A stretch of DNA of 64,000 nt from Alistipes sp. (GTDB lineage: Bacteria; Bacteroidota; Bacteroidia; Bacteroidales; Rikenellaceae): assembly GCA_017555905.1 (NCBI GenBank), contig JAFZFP010000021.1, positions 62,001-126,000 of the forward strand, written 5' to 3'. Below, one piece after another: positions 34,082 through 42,257 of this stretch; the stretch's first letter is position 1, and each line of letters opens with the position of its first letter. The notes beneath the pieces were generated by a model. That model searched no databases, was not told the origin of the DNA, and worked only from the letters and a program-made list of their open reading frames with translations. Position numbers and translations under genes: made by a program.

Positions 34082-35701
34082 CTATCGCTTGCCAGCCGTA
34101 ACCTCGCTCAATCCTCGCGATACGGTTGCCCAGGGGCGCTCGATGTTTAGTATCTCGGCGATGGTAGGTGCTACCGAGACCATACTTACCTCTGTGTCAT
34201 ACTCACCCTTTGTGCCGATGCCGTAGAAGATGAGTGGTACCTCGCGGTCGTAGTTATATCCCGATGTGTGGGCCGAGCGCTTATCGCTCTCCTCGATTAT
34301 CCAGCCAGGCATAAAATCTATGATGATGTCGCCTGAGCGTGTGGCATAGAAGGATTGTTGCATAAGGCGGCTACGGCCCTCCGAGAATGAGGTGTTGCGT
34401 AGCGATGACGAAGAGATCGCCGTTGCCACGCCTCGTAGTTGTAGCATAAATGTTGCCACCTCCTCACGCAGGGTGTCGAGCGATATGCGCTTCTTGAGGA
34501 TTAGTTCGTGGTTGAGGTAGAGGGCATTGTTCGCAAAGCCAAGGATGTAGTTGTCCGAGCCGTAGCGCGCACCGAGGAAGGCATTTACGATAACCTCCAT
34601 CTGTCGGGTGTTGAATCGCTCACGCACCCTGCCACCAATGGGGTTGTAGGAGGGTGATGTGCCGTGGTCCGAGGTGAGTATCACCACGATTTTCTGAGGA
34701 TCATCGACCTGTGCGTAGAGGTATGTCAGGAATTCGGCCAAGGCACTATCCAAGCGGTAGAGCATATCCTCCCACTCCATCGACTCAGTGCCGTAGGTTG
34801 AGGCTATGTATCGTGGGGTATCGAGTACGATGTTTAGGATGTCGGGGTTTGTGTCGGTGCCGAGACGTTCTTGGGCAATTAGCGACGAGGCGAACTCCAA
34901 GAGCATAGTGTTGCCCGCAGGGGTGTAGCGCATCTGGCCTATCTTCGATGTGCCGAGTTTTAGGTCTATGTCGCTGATAAGTTTTGTACTTTTATTCTTG
35001 ATATCCTCCATTACTGCTACCTCGCTATTGTGGTAGCGGCTGGCGTCGTAGAAGGGTGTCCAGCGCTTCAAAACATACATATCGTTGCTCAGCGAGGTGT
35101 TATACTGCGCCACCCACTCGGGTAACGAGTTGAGGTATGCCGACGAGGTAGTCCAGTTGGTCTTGTTGGTCTCGGCCCAGAATCCTACGCCATAGTGGCC
35201 CGTGAGGATGATTGCCGAAATGGGGTCTATTGCAACGGTGAAGCACTTGCTCTGGGCATTGCTACTAAGGAGCATATCCGAGATTGTTGGGGTCGCCAAG
35301 CGGTGAGGCGAGCAACTTATTGCTCCAGTGCTGAATGGTACGGGGTGTGCTTTGATGTCCGCGATGATGTTCACGCGTGACGAATCGACATAGTTCCACC
35401 AGTACTCGCCCACAACGCCGTGTACCGAGGGTTGTGTTCCTGTGGCTATGGTTGCAAGGCCTGCTGGGGTAGATGTGTGGATGAAGTCGTAGTGGGCATT
35501 GGTATAGCGTGTGCCACCCGCCATTAGGCGCTTGAAGCCCCCTTCAGAGAAGTTATCGTCGTAGCGGTCGAGGTCGCTATTGCGCAGCGAGCCTACCACG
35601 ATGTTGATGATGAGTTGAGGCTCTGTGGCGTATGCCGAACCCAAGGATAAGAGTATTGTAAGGAGGGTGGTTGCCACCCATTGTGTCAATCGTTGTCTCA
35701 T
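34082..35701 (-). CDS. PafA-like alkaline phosphatase superfamily protein with degenerate active site
   Basis: A 539-residue exported protein (signal peptide about 1-25). Overall it follows PafA-type phosphatases: SEGGFKRLMAGGTRY, the STPAGLATIATGTQPSVHG nucleophile region, RYTPAGNTMLLEFA, VVILTSDHGT, and GYNYDREVPLIFYG. Aligned by eye to Elizabethkingia PafA, only the nucleophile Thr (T78) and three metal ligands (D345, H346, H478) remain. Metal ligand D38 is G37, D305 is R297 and H309 is S301. Active-site N100 is E99, K162 is D159 and R164 is I161. It should not hydrolyse phosphate esters by the known mechanism and may be a binding pseudoenzyme. It lies between the GSCFA gene and sufE on the same strand. 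Confidence 0.82.
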   Translation of the reverse strand: MRQRLTQWVATTLLTILLSLGSAYATEPQLIINIVVGSLRNSDLDRYDDNFSEGGFKRLMAGGTRYTNAHYDFIHTSTPAGLATIATGTQPSVHGVVGEYWWNYVDSSRVNIIADIKAHPVPFSTGAISCSPHRLATPTISDMLLSSNAQSKCFTVAIDPISAIILTGHYGVGFWAETNKTNWTTSSAYLNSLPEWVAQYNTSLSNDMYVLKRWTPFYDASRYHNSEVAVMEDIKNKSTKLISDIDLKLGTSKIGQMRYTPAGNTMLLEFASSLIAQERLGTDTNPDILNIVLDTPRYIASTYGTESMEWEDMLYRLDSALAEFLTYLYAQVDDPQKIVVILTSDHGTSPSYNPIGGRVRERFNTRQMEVIVNAFLGARYGSDNYILGFANNALYLNHELILKKRISLDTLREEVATFMLQLRGVATAISSSSLRNTSFSEGRSRLMQQSFYATRSGDIIIDFMPGWIIEESDKRSAHTSGYNYDREVPLIFYGIGTKGEYDTEVSMVSVAPTIAEILNIERPWATVSRGLSEVTAGKR

Positions 35702-35706
35702 AGGTG

Positions 35707-35722
35707 AAAGCCTTTAGGCTTT
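35707..35722. other. Short hairpin between the GSCFA and PafA-like genes
   Basis: AAAGCC and GGCTTT pair around TTTA, 6 bp before the PafA-like start codon. It occupies the place of a ribosome site and may affect translation or be a weak processing signal. Confidence 0.35.
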
Positions 35723-35734
35723 AATCAGTTTGAA

Positions 35735-36715
35735 TTATCCTGCAAATGTATAGAAATTTTTTAATATTTCCTCGATTTGCTCCCTCTCTATCGTAAAATC
35801 GACTTGCGGAATCTGTGCCATAGCATCGAGTTGGCGTTTGCAATGGTCTCTGTAGCCCTCGCTGTGTGGGTTTGTGGGGCGGTGGTTGATGGCCTGCATT
35901 ATGGCCTTGACCTTCGCCATAGTCTGCAGTGCCGTTTTTGAGAGAGCCACCTCGCAGAATCGCTCCATAACATACTCCACGGCTTGCGACGATGGGTGTA
36001 CCATATCCTCGGCATAGAAGCGGTAGTCGCGCAAGTCGTCGATGAGTATCTCGAACGAAGGGAAGTAGCCTGTGCGAGTGGGGTAGCGACGGCAGATCTC
36101 GGCTATGGCAACGCGAAGGATGGCCTTGCTTAATGAGTTATCTTCGAGACCCTCGCCAATATGGCGTACTGGGCTGAGGGTGAAGAGGATGAGCTTAGGG
36201 GTAAGAGATACGATCTCCTCCAAATGTGCGATACACTCCTCGACACTTAGCAACTCTCGCCTAAAGAGTGAGGCTGGCTGTTTGTGGCAGTTGGCCACCA
36301 CCTCATTTGTCGCTGATAGGCGATAGACCCAGGCCGTGCCGAGCGTTATGATGGTGATGTCGGCCGAGGCCAAGGCTTCAGAGCCGAGGGCAATGGCCTT
36401 GGTTATAGATTCGGTAGCCTCCTCGGGTGTAGCACCCCCAATCGAGGAGTGGAATCGGTAGTCCACAAAGCGCTGATCTACCTTCACAAACTCCTCAGTT
36501 TGTGGCGCATAGCCATTGGTCATAAGGCGCATAGCGAGGGCTATGGATGCGGGGTTGAAGAGTATGCCCGTAGGCGAAGAGGTTACTGAGAATTTGCGTT
36601 CGCTGAGTCGCTGTGCTATGTTGGTTGCGAAGCACGACCCAAGGCAAAGGATTCGGTGGCTATACTCTATAGGCTCTTGCCACGGTTTGATATCTATTTC
36701 GGTACGGAATTTCAT
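35735..36715 (-). CDS. GSCFA domain protein
   Basis: A protein of about 326 residues opening with the family signature LCLGSCFATNIAQRL (GSCFA), followed by SPTGILFNPASIALAMR, ITLGTAWVY, TLSPVRHIGEGLEDN and YFPSFEILIDDLRDYRFYAEDMVHPS. The GSC serine and late D-x-x-H are consistent with an SGNH-hydrolase-like fold. The family is widespread in Bacteroidota and its substrate is unknown. The frame reaches an upstream ATG at 36766, but MKFRTEIDI at 36715 matches the usual start of the family. It is the first gene of the minus-strand run to DUF2851. Confidence 0.9.
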   Translation of the reverse strand: MKFRTEIDIKPWQEPIEYSHRILCLGSCFATNIAQRLSERKFSVTSSPTGILFNPASIALAMRLMTNGYAPQTEEFVKVDQRFVDYRFHSSIGGATPEEATESITKAIALGSEALASADITIITLGTAWVYRLSATNEVVANCHKQPASLFRRELLSVEECIAHLEEIVSLTPKLILFTLSPVRHIGEGLEDNSLSKAILRVAIAEICRRYPTRTGYFPSFEILIDDLRDYRFYAEDMVHPSSQAVEYVMERFCEVALSKTALQTMAKVKAIMQAINHRPTNPHSEGYRDHCKRQLDAMAQIPQVDFTIEREQIEEILKNFYTFAG

Positions 36716-36777
36716 AAGACTAACTGCCAATAACTCTGCGAAGATAATATTTTTTCTTCGTATCACCGAATTTTTAT

Positions 36778-36785
36778 TAACTTTG
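36778..36785 (+). promoter_or_regulatory. -7 element of the luxS operon
   Basis: TAACTTTG followed by C, 45 bp before the luxS ATG. The context TTAACTTTGCA is the same as at the M3 peptidase promoter (57767). Confidence 0.65.
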
Positions 36786-36829
36786 CATAATAAACCAGAA
36801 GTTAATAGAAAATTTAAATATAAACGACT

Positions 36830-37342
36830 ATGGAAAAGAGTATTGTATCATCTTTCGACGTAGATCACCGCACCCTTGATGCGGGTCTATATCTTCGCTC
36901 GGTATATACCATCAACGATGAGTTGGCTGTACGCTCGTGGGATTTGCGTTTCCGAGCCCCTATGGCTCACGCGCCACTCGGCTCTGGTGAGGTTCACACC
37001 ATCGAACATCTTATGGCCTACTACCTTCGCTTAGATCCAAAGATTGGCAAGAGTATCGTATCGTTTTGCCCTATGGGTTGCAAGACAGGTTTCTATCTCT
37101 CGACTATGCAAGATGTTGAGGCTGAGGATGTTCGTCAGGCATTGGCAAAGGTATATAAGGATGTGTTCCCACTCAAGTCGGCAAGCGATATCGTAGGTTT
37201 GAACGAGATTCAGTGTGGCAACCCTGGCCTCTACGCCATCGACAGCACCAACGCTGCTATGGCCGAGTATATGCGCACACTCTTCAATGCCGAGGAGGCA
37301 GAGAAGGCTGGTATTGGTTGTGTTTACGAAAAGTGGTGGTAG
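36830..37342 (+). CDS. luxS: S-ribosylhomocysteine lyase (AI-2 synthase)
   Basis: A 170-residue metalloenzyme that splits S-ribosylhomocysteine into homocysteine and DPD, the precursor of autoinducer-2. The metal-binding HTIEH motif, the catalytic cysteine in MGCKTGFY and the third metal ligand cysteine in QCGN are all present, with SFDVDHRTL at the N-terminus. It is followed 3 bp later by the nucleosidase that makes its substrate, so the two genes form the complete SAH detoxification route. AI-2 production is therefore expected. Confidence 0.96.
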   Translation: MEKSIVSSFDVDHRTLDAGLYLRSVYTINDELAVRSWDLRFRAPMAHAPLGSGEVHTIEHLMAYYLRLDPKIGKSIVSFCPMGCKTGFYLSTMQDVEAEDVRQALAKVYKDVFPLKSASDIVGLNEIQCGNPGLYAIDSTNAAMAEYMRTLFNAEEAEKAGIGCVYEKWW

Positions 37343-37345
37343 AGT

Positions 37346-37936
37346 ATGAGAATCCTTATCTGTGCCCCTACCTCACGCGAGTTCCGCGCTATGCAGTACG
37401 CCTTGGACCATGCCTCGTCGCTCAAGCACACCTACGATCTTAAGGAGGTGGGTATTGGCAAGGCCCTCTCTTCGGCTGGCGTGTCACGTGCCTTGACCCT
37501 CGCAACCGAGCCATACGATATGTTGGCCGTTGTGGGTTTCGCGGCTTCGGCTCTTGGTCGTAAGCAGGGCGATATCGTTATGCCTTCGTGTGCTATCCAC
37601 CACGACGCCATCATCCCCGAAGGCTTCTGCCCAGAGATTACCGACCCTCGCTCGTTGCGTGGCGGTGACAAGGAGACCGTATTTACGGGTGACTCTTTCG
37701 TTAATGCCGACATTATCAGGGAGATAAAGCAGCGCTTTGGTGTTGAGTGTGGTCTCTTCGATATGGAGATTGCCGCTATCTGTCAGGTGGCTGAGTTGTA
37801 CAACAACATCCCTGTTGTGGCTGTTAAATATGTCTCAGACGTTCCCGAGGAGGGCCATTCGGAACACTCTTACGACGAGTTCGCCGATGCTCACTCCGAC
37901 TTTACGCCGTTGCTTGAGCGCTTAGAGATGTTGTAG
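37346..37936 (+). CDS. 5'-methylthioadenosine/S-adenosylhomocysteine nucleosidase-like protein
   Basis: A 196-residue member of the purine nucleoside phosphorylase/MTAN fold. It has VGFAAS near residue 60, FTGDSFVNAD, the substrate-binding LFDMEIAAICQVA (glutamate) and the catalytic aspartate in AVKYVSD. It is shorter than E. coli MTAN (232) and begins ILICAPTSREF, so it belongs to a divergent branch. The close link with luxS supports cleavage of S-adenosylhomocysteine to adenine and S-ribosylhomocysteine. A related hydrolase specificity is not excluded. Confidence 0.85.
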   Translation: MRILICAPTSREFRAMQYALDHASSLKHTYDLKEVGIGKALSSAGVSRALTLATEPYDMLAVVGFAASALGRKQGDIVMPSCAIHHDAIIPEGFCPEITDPRSLRGGDKETVFTGDSFVNADIIREIKQRFGVECGLFDMEIAAICQVAELYNNIPVVAVKYVSDVPEEGHSEHSYDEFADAHSDFTPLLERLEML

Positions 37937-37992
37937 AGTTATGCGTTGAGGGGGCAATAATTCAGCCTTGTCCCTTCACTCTTATAAAAGAG

Positions 37993-38024
37993 ATGTCCCA
38001 ACCCTTGCGGGCTGGGACATTTTC
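37993..38024. terminator. Bidirectional terminator between the luxS and gyrA/TPR transcripts
   Basis: ATGTCCCA pairs with TGGGACAT (37993-38000 with 38013-38020), extended by CCC/GGG around a short loop. A T-rich tail follows on plus and CTCTTTT on minus. Confidence 0.85.
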
Positions 38025-38041
38025 GTTATATGCTTTTCCGA

Positions 38042-39400
38042 TTAGCGGTTCTGCATGTGGAGTTCGTGGTACTTGTTGTACTTCTCCATAATGCCGTCCA
38101 TCTCACGGAGACGGAAGCAGAGGTTGTTCAAGAACTCGATGGTCAAAGCATCGGTAGGCTTGATCTCGTATGCCTTCTCCAACCAAGGAATAGCCTCAGC
38201 GAAGATAAGGTTGATCTTAGCGTTCTCAGCCTCGTACTCCTCGTATGTCAAGCCAGCGTTGCTGTTCAACTCGCCGATAGCGTTGTTAGCCTTCTCGATG
38301 ATGAAGTAGCCAGTGTAGAAGTTGCTGTCGAACTCCTCTGGACGAAGCTCTGCGCACTTCTTGAACGACTTGATACACTCGTCGTAGTTCTTCAAAGCGT
38401 TGTAAACACGGCCACGGCCAAACCACAAGTCGTAGTTTGTAGGATCGTCGTTGAGTGAAGACTCAATCATAGAGGTAAGCTCTGCTGGGTCACCTACACC
38501 CTGCTCAGCAGTGTAGAACTGCATAAGACCGTCGAGGATAGTAGCATTCTTAGGGAAGAGCTGGATACCTGTAACCAAAGCATCCTTAGCCTTTGCCAAA
38601 TATACCTCAGCGTCACGCTCCTTCTGGCCGTAGTAGCTGTGGAACAAGAAGTAGTAGATGTTACCATTCTCGTCGGTGTAGCCGCTCTCCAAAGCCTCAA
38701 GGAAGATGTTCTGAGCCTTCTCCAAAGCAACGAAAGCCTCCTCACCGCTAAGTGATGAGCCATACATAGTCATAAGCATACCTGCGTTAAAGAGGTTGTT
38801 GCCATCAGCCTTAGTTGATGGAACTACGCTCTGAGCGCGGTAAGCAAGCTCGAAGCACTCAGCAGCCTCAGCCAAACGACCCATATCGTTCAAGGCGTCA
38901 CCCTGCTGTGAGAGTGCGTTAGCCAAGTTCATAGCGATAGATGCGATCTTTGACTCCTGCTTAGGATCCATCTCGTAAGCCTTAGCCATTGACTCGATAG
39001 CGGTCTGAGGAAGATTCTCCTTGATAGCCTTCTTCTGATTCCAGCCCTGGATGAGACCTGCAGCATCAACATAGATATCTACATACTCGTAGTCGCATAC
39101 ATATACTGGGGCGCCACGGAACTCACCCTCGTACACATTAGATGGCTGACCTACGTTCATCTGAAGCACCTGAACAGGTACACCACGACCAACCTCCTTA
39201 GTAGGGAGAATGTAGGCATTGGTATATGCGTTAGCACGCGCAACCCAAGTAGCAGCCTTAATGCCCTTCTTTGCATCCAATACTGCGGCATCAGCCTTCT
39301 CAAGTTTTGCCAACTCAGATGAGGTGTTTACCTTCTGAGCGTTTGCTGCTGGCAATGCGAACATCAACATCGCTGCAGCCAAGAATAAAAACTTTTTCAT
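38042..39400 (-). CDS. Exported tetratricopeptide repeat protein
   Basis: A 452-residue protein with a signal peptide (MKKFLFLAAAMLMFALPAANA). It is built largely of helical TPR-type repeats, such as NDMGRLAEAAECFELAYRAQ and NALKNYDECIKSFKKCAEL, with a final AIPWLEKAYEIKP repeat. A non-repeat insert near 70-110 contains aromatic-rich strands. It is likely a periplasmic scaffold for protein-protein contact. It begins 25 bp after gyrA ends, so it is probably on the gyrA transcript. No specific partner is suggested by sequence. Confidence 0.85.
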   Translation of the reverse strand: MKKFLFLAAAMLMFALPAANAQKVNTSSELAKLEKADAAVLDAKKGIKAATWVARANAYTNAYILPTKEVGRGVPVQVLQMNVGQPSNVYEGEFRGAPVYVCDYEYVDIYVDAAGLIQGWNQKKAIKENLPQTAIESMAKAYEMDPKQESKIASIAMNLANALSQQGDALNDMGRLAEAAECFELAYRAQSVVPSTKADGNNLFNAGMLMTMYGSSLSGEEAFVALEKAQNIFLEALESGYTDENGNIYYFLFHSYYGQKERDAEVYLAKAKDALVTGIQLFPKNATILDGLMQFYTAEQGVGDPAELTSMIESSLNDDPTNYDLWFGRGRVYNALKNYDECIKSFKKCAELRPEEFDSNFYTGYFIIEKANNAIGELNSNAGLTYEEYEAENAKINLIFAEAIPWLEKAYEIKPTDALTIEFLNNLCFRLREMDGIMEKYNKYHELHMQNR

Positions 39401-39425
39401 AGTTGTTGTATTGTGTTGTTAATTG

Positions 39426-41984
39426 TTATTCGTTGTTTGCACTCTGCTCCTCGGTGGTTGCAACCTCTTGATTCTCAGTTGTTGTTGTCTCCTCCGAAAT
39501 GATTGCAATCTCCTCATCCTCATCGGTCTTTGGTACGGCTGTTACCGAAGCGATAGCGTCACCATCACGCAAGTTGATGACTCTTACGCCCTGAGTAGCA
39601 CGGCCCGCAACACGAATCTGATCAACCGAAGTACGCATTGTGAGACCCGAACGGTTGATGATCATAAGGTCGTTATCGTCGGTCACGGCCTTGATAGAGA
39701 TCAACTGACCAGTCTTCTCGGTGATGTTGATAGTCTTGACACCCTTACCACCACGGTTGGTGATGCGGTACTCCTCAAGGTCGGTACGCTTACCGTAACC
39801 GTTCTCCGAGAGTACGAGGATATCCTCCTTAGAGTCTGGCTCGATAGCAATCATACCTACTACCTCGTTGTCGTCCTCCATCGAAACGGCCTTAACACCT
39901 GTACTTACACGACCCATAGCACGTACCGTAGCCTCATTGAAGCGGATGGCGCGACCCTCGCGTGTAGCAATCATAATCTCGGCATTACCGCTGGTGAGTT
40001 TAACCTCCAACAACTGGTCGTCTTCTCTAATAACGATCGCCTTGACACCATTAGTACGTGGACGAGAGTAATCCTCCAACGTAGTCTTCTTAATGATACC
40101 GCGTTTAGTACACATTACAAGGAAGTTGTTCTCGACGAACTCCTTGTCGTTGAGGTTCTTAACATTGATATAAGCACGTACCTTGTCGCCTGGCTCAATC
40201 TGGATAACATTCTGAATAGCACGGCCCTTCGAAGAGCGTGTACCCTCAGGAATCTGGTAAACCTTCAACCAGTAGCAGCGGCCCATTTCGGTAAAGAACA
40301 TCATCGTATTGTGCATCGAAGCCACGTAGATATGCTCGATGAAGTCCTCCTCGCGAGTTGCGCTACCCTTAGCACCCTTACCACCACGGTTCTGTGTGCG
40401 GTACTCAGCAAGTGGGGTACGCTTGATGTAGCCCATATGTGATATGGTGATAACCATATCGTCGTCGGCATAGAAGTCCTCTGGGTTGAACTCCTCCGAA
40501 GAGTAGATAATCTCCGAACGGCGCTCGTCGCCATACTTCTCCTTCATCTCCAACAACTCGTCCTTGATGATCTGCATCTGCATATCAACATTTGCCAAGA
40601 CAGCATTTAGGTAGTCGATGGTCTTAACCAACTCGTCGTGCTCGTTCATCAACTGCTCGCGCTGGAGACCAGTCAATTGGCGTAGGCGCATCTCAAGGAT
40701 TGCGGCAGTCTGCAACTCCGACAAACCGAAGCGCTCCTGAAGACGTGTACGAGCCTCGTCGCCAGTCTTAGATGAGCGGATGATGTGTACTACCTCGTCG
40801 ATATTATCCTGTGCAATGAGCAAGCCATTTACGATATGGAGACGCTCCTCGGCCTTCTGCAAGTCGTAGCGCGAACGACGCACGATGACGTCGTGACGGT
40901 GGTCTACGAAGTGGCGGATAAGCTCCTTGAGGTTGAGCAACTGTGGACGGCCATTCACCAAGGCGATGTTGTTCACCGCGAATGATGACTGAAGTGGGGT
41001 ATTCTTGTAGAGCGTGTTAAGCACTACGCTTGCCACAGCATCCTGCTTGAGGATGATGACGATACGCATACCCTGGCGGTCCGACTCGTCGTTGATATAT
41101 GAGATACCCTCAATCTTCTTCTCGTTGATGAGGTCGGCGATACGCTTAATCATATCGGCCTTATTCACCATATATGGAATCTCCGTAATTACAATGCACT
41201 CACGGCCCGATGGGGTATGCTCGATCTCGGTCTTAGCACGCATAACCACACGACCACGACCCGTAAGCAATGCCTCCTTGACACCCTCGTAGCCATAGAT
41301 GATAGCACCTGTAGGGAAGTCGGGACCCTTGACATACTCCAACAACTCCTCGCACTCGCACTCAGGATTGTCGATATAGGCACAGCAGGCATCAACGACC
41401 TCAGAGAGGTTGTGTGGGGCCATATTTGTTGCCATACCAACGGCGATACCGCTGGCACCATTGACCAAGAGCAATGGAATCTTGGTAGGCAATACGGTAG
41501 GCTCCTTGAGGGTATCGTCGAAGTTGAGACCCCAATCGATTGTCTCCTTGTCGATATCGGCCATCACCTCGTCGGTAATCTTCTGCATACGAGCCTCGGT
41601 GTAACGCATCGCCGCAGGAGAGTCACCATCCATAGAACCGAAGTTACCCTGACCCTCAACCAAAGGGTAGCGCATTGACCAATCCTGAGCCATACGTACC
41701 ATAGCCTCGTAAACCGAACTATCGCCGTGGGGGTGGAACTTACCGAGTACATCACCGACGATACGGGCACTCTTACGTGTTGGCTTGTCCGAGTAGAGGT
41801 TCAACTCTGCGGACATATCATACAAAATACGACGATGTACGGGCTTCAGACCATCACGTACATCGGGCAGTGCGCGCGACACGATTACCGACATCGAGTA
41901 GTCGATATATGCCGACTTCATCTGCTCTTCGAGATTGACTTGGACGATACGTCCCGTCGTACCTGCAATATTCTCTTCTGACAT
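39426..41984 (-). CDS. gyrA: DNA gyrase subunit A
   Basis: An 852-residue gyrase breakage-reunion subunit. It has [30 protein letters not shown] in segments, the quinolone-resistance region [23 protein letters not shown] with serine at the key position, and the catalytic tyrosine in [10 protein letters not shown]. The coiled coil with GSRDTQ-like globular end and a beta-pinwheel follow. The GyrA box is present as NRGGKGAKG, separating it from ParC at 13169. It introduces negative supercoils together with GyrB (not in this window). Its promoter lies just upstream. Confidence 0.96.
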   Translation of the reverse strand: MSEENIAGTTGRIVQVNLEEQMKSAYIDYSMSVIVSRALPDVRDGLKPVHRRILYDMSAELNLYSDKPTRKSARIVGDVLGKFHPHGDSSVYEAMVRMAQDWSMRYPLVEGQGNFGSMDGDSPAAMRYTEARMQKITDEVMADIDKETIDWGLNFDDTLKEPTVLPTKIPLLLVNGASGIAVGMATNMAPHNLSEVVDACCAYIDNPECECEELLEYVKGPDFPTGAIIYGYEGVKEALLTGRGRVVMRAKTEIEHTPSGRECIVITEIPYMVNKADMIKRIADLINEKKIEGISYINDESDRQGMRIVIILKQDAVASVVLNTLYKNTPLQSSFAVNNIALVNGRPQLLNLKELIRHFVDHRHDVIVRRSRYDLQKAEERLHIVNGLLIAQDNIDEVVHIIRSSKTGDEARTRLQERFGLSELQTAAILEMRLRQLTGLQREQLMNEHDELVKTIDYLNAVLANVDMQMQIIKDELLEMKEKYGDERRSEIIYSSEEFNPEDFYADDDMVITISHMGYIKRTPLAEYRTQNRGGKGAKGSATREEDFIEHIYVASMHNTMMFFTEMGRCYWLKVYQIPEGTRSSKGRAIQNVIQIEPGDKVRAYINVKNLNDKEFVENNFLVMCTKRGIIKKTTLEDYSRPRTNGVKAIVIREDDQLLEVKLTSGNAEIMIATREGRAIRFNEATVRAMGRVSTGVKAVSMEDDNEVVGMIAIEPDSKEDILVLSENGYGKRTDLEEYRITNRGGKGVKTINITEKTGQLISIKAVTDDNDLMIINRSGLTMRTSVDQIRVAGRATQGVRVINLRDGDAIASVTAVPKTDEDEEIAIISEETTTTENQEVATTEEQSANNE

Positions 41985-42045
41985 ATTATAATTGTGTTAT
42001 ATTAATTTCAGTTCGCTACACCTATATATTATATATATAGACCCA

Positions 42046-42076
42046 CAAATTTACGCCAAATTTTCGTTTTGAGCAA
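42046..42076 (-). promoter_or_regulatory. gyrA promoter
   Basis: On minus, -7 element TAAATTTG (42046-42053), 20-bp spacer and TTG -33 element (42074-42076). An AT palindrome (CTATATAT...ATATATAG, near 42021-42040) lies at the predicted start point, where supercoiling-sensitive control would make sense. Confidence 0.65.
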
Positions 42077-42190
42077 CTTTTACCCCTAAAAAGTGAGGTG
42101 GTTTGGGGGTGTGGGGTGCGAAAAATTGATGTATTGCCCATTTTTAGCCATTCTAAGCGCATCGAATCTCTGATTCGGGGTAGGTACGGG

Positions 42191-42232
42191 AAAAACAAGA
42201 GGGGGTGTCCCGATGGTGTGGACAACCCCCTC
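42191..42232 (-). terminator. Terminator of the GH84 gene
   Basis: GAGGGGGTTGTCC pairs with GGACACCCCCTC (one bulge) on the minus strand, followed by TTGTTTTT. It lies 26 bp after the GH84 stop. Confidence 0.88.
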
Positions 42233-42257
42233 CGATAGAGATTTTATGTCGCAAGGA

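Noticed and set aside
39423..40442. Plus-strand open frame inside gyrA (339 codons)
   Set aside because: Antisense to gyrA; the translation is low in known motifs and the start has no signal.
41985..42257. Possible small RNA or tRNA in the gap upstream of gyrA
   Set aside because: No cloverleaf or other RNA structure besides the promoter and the GH84 terminator could be seen.
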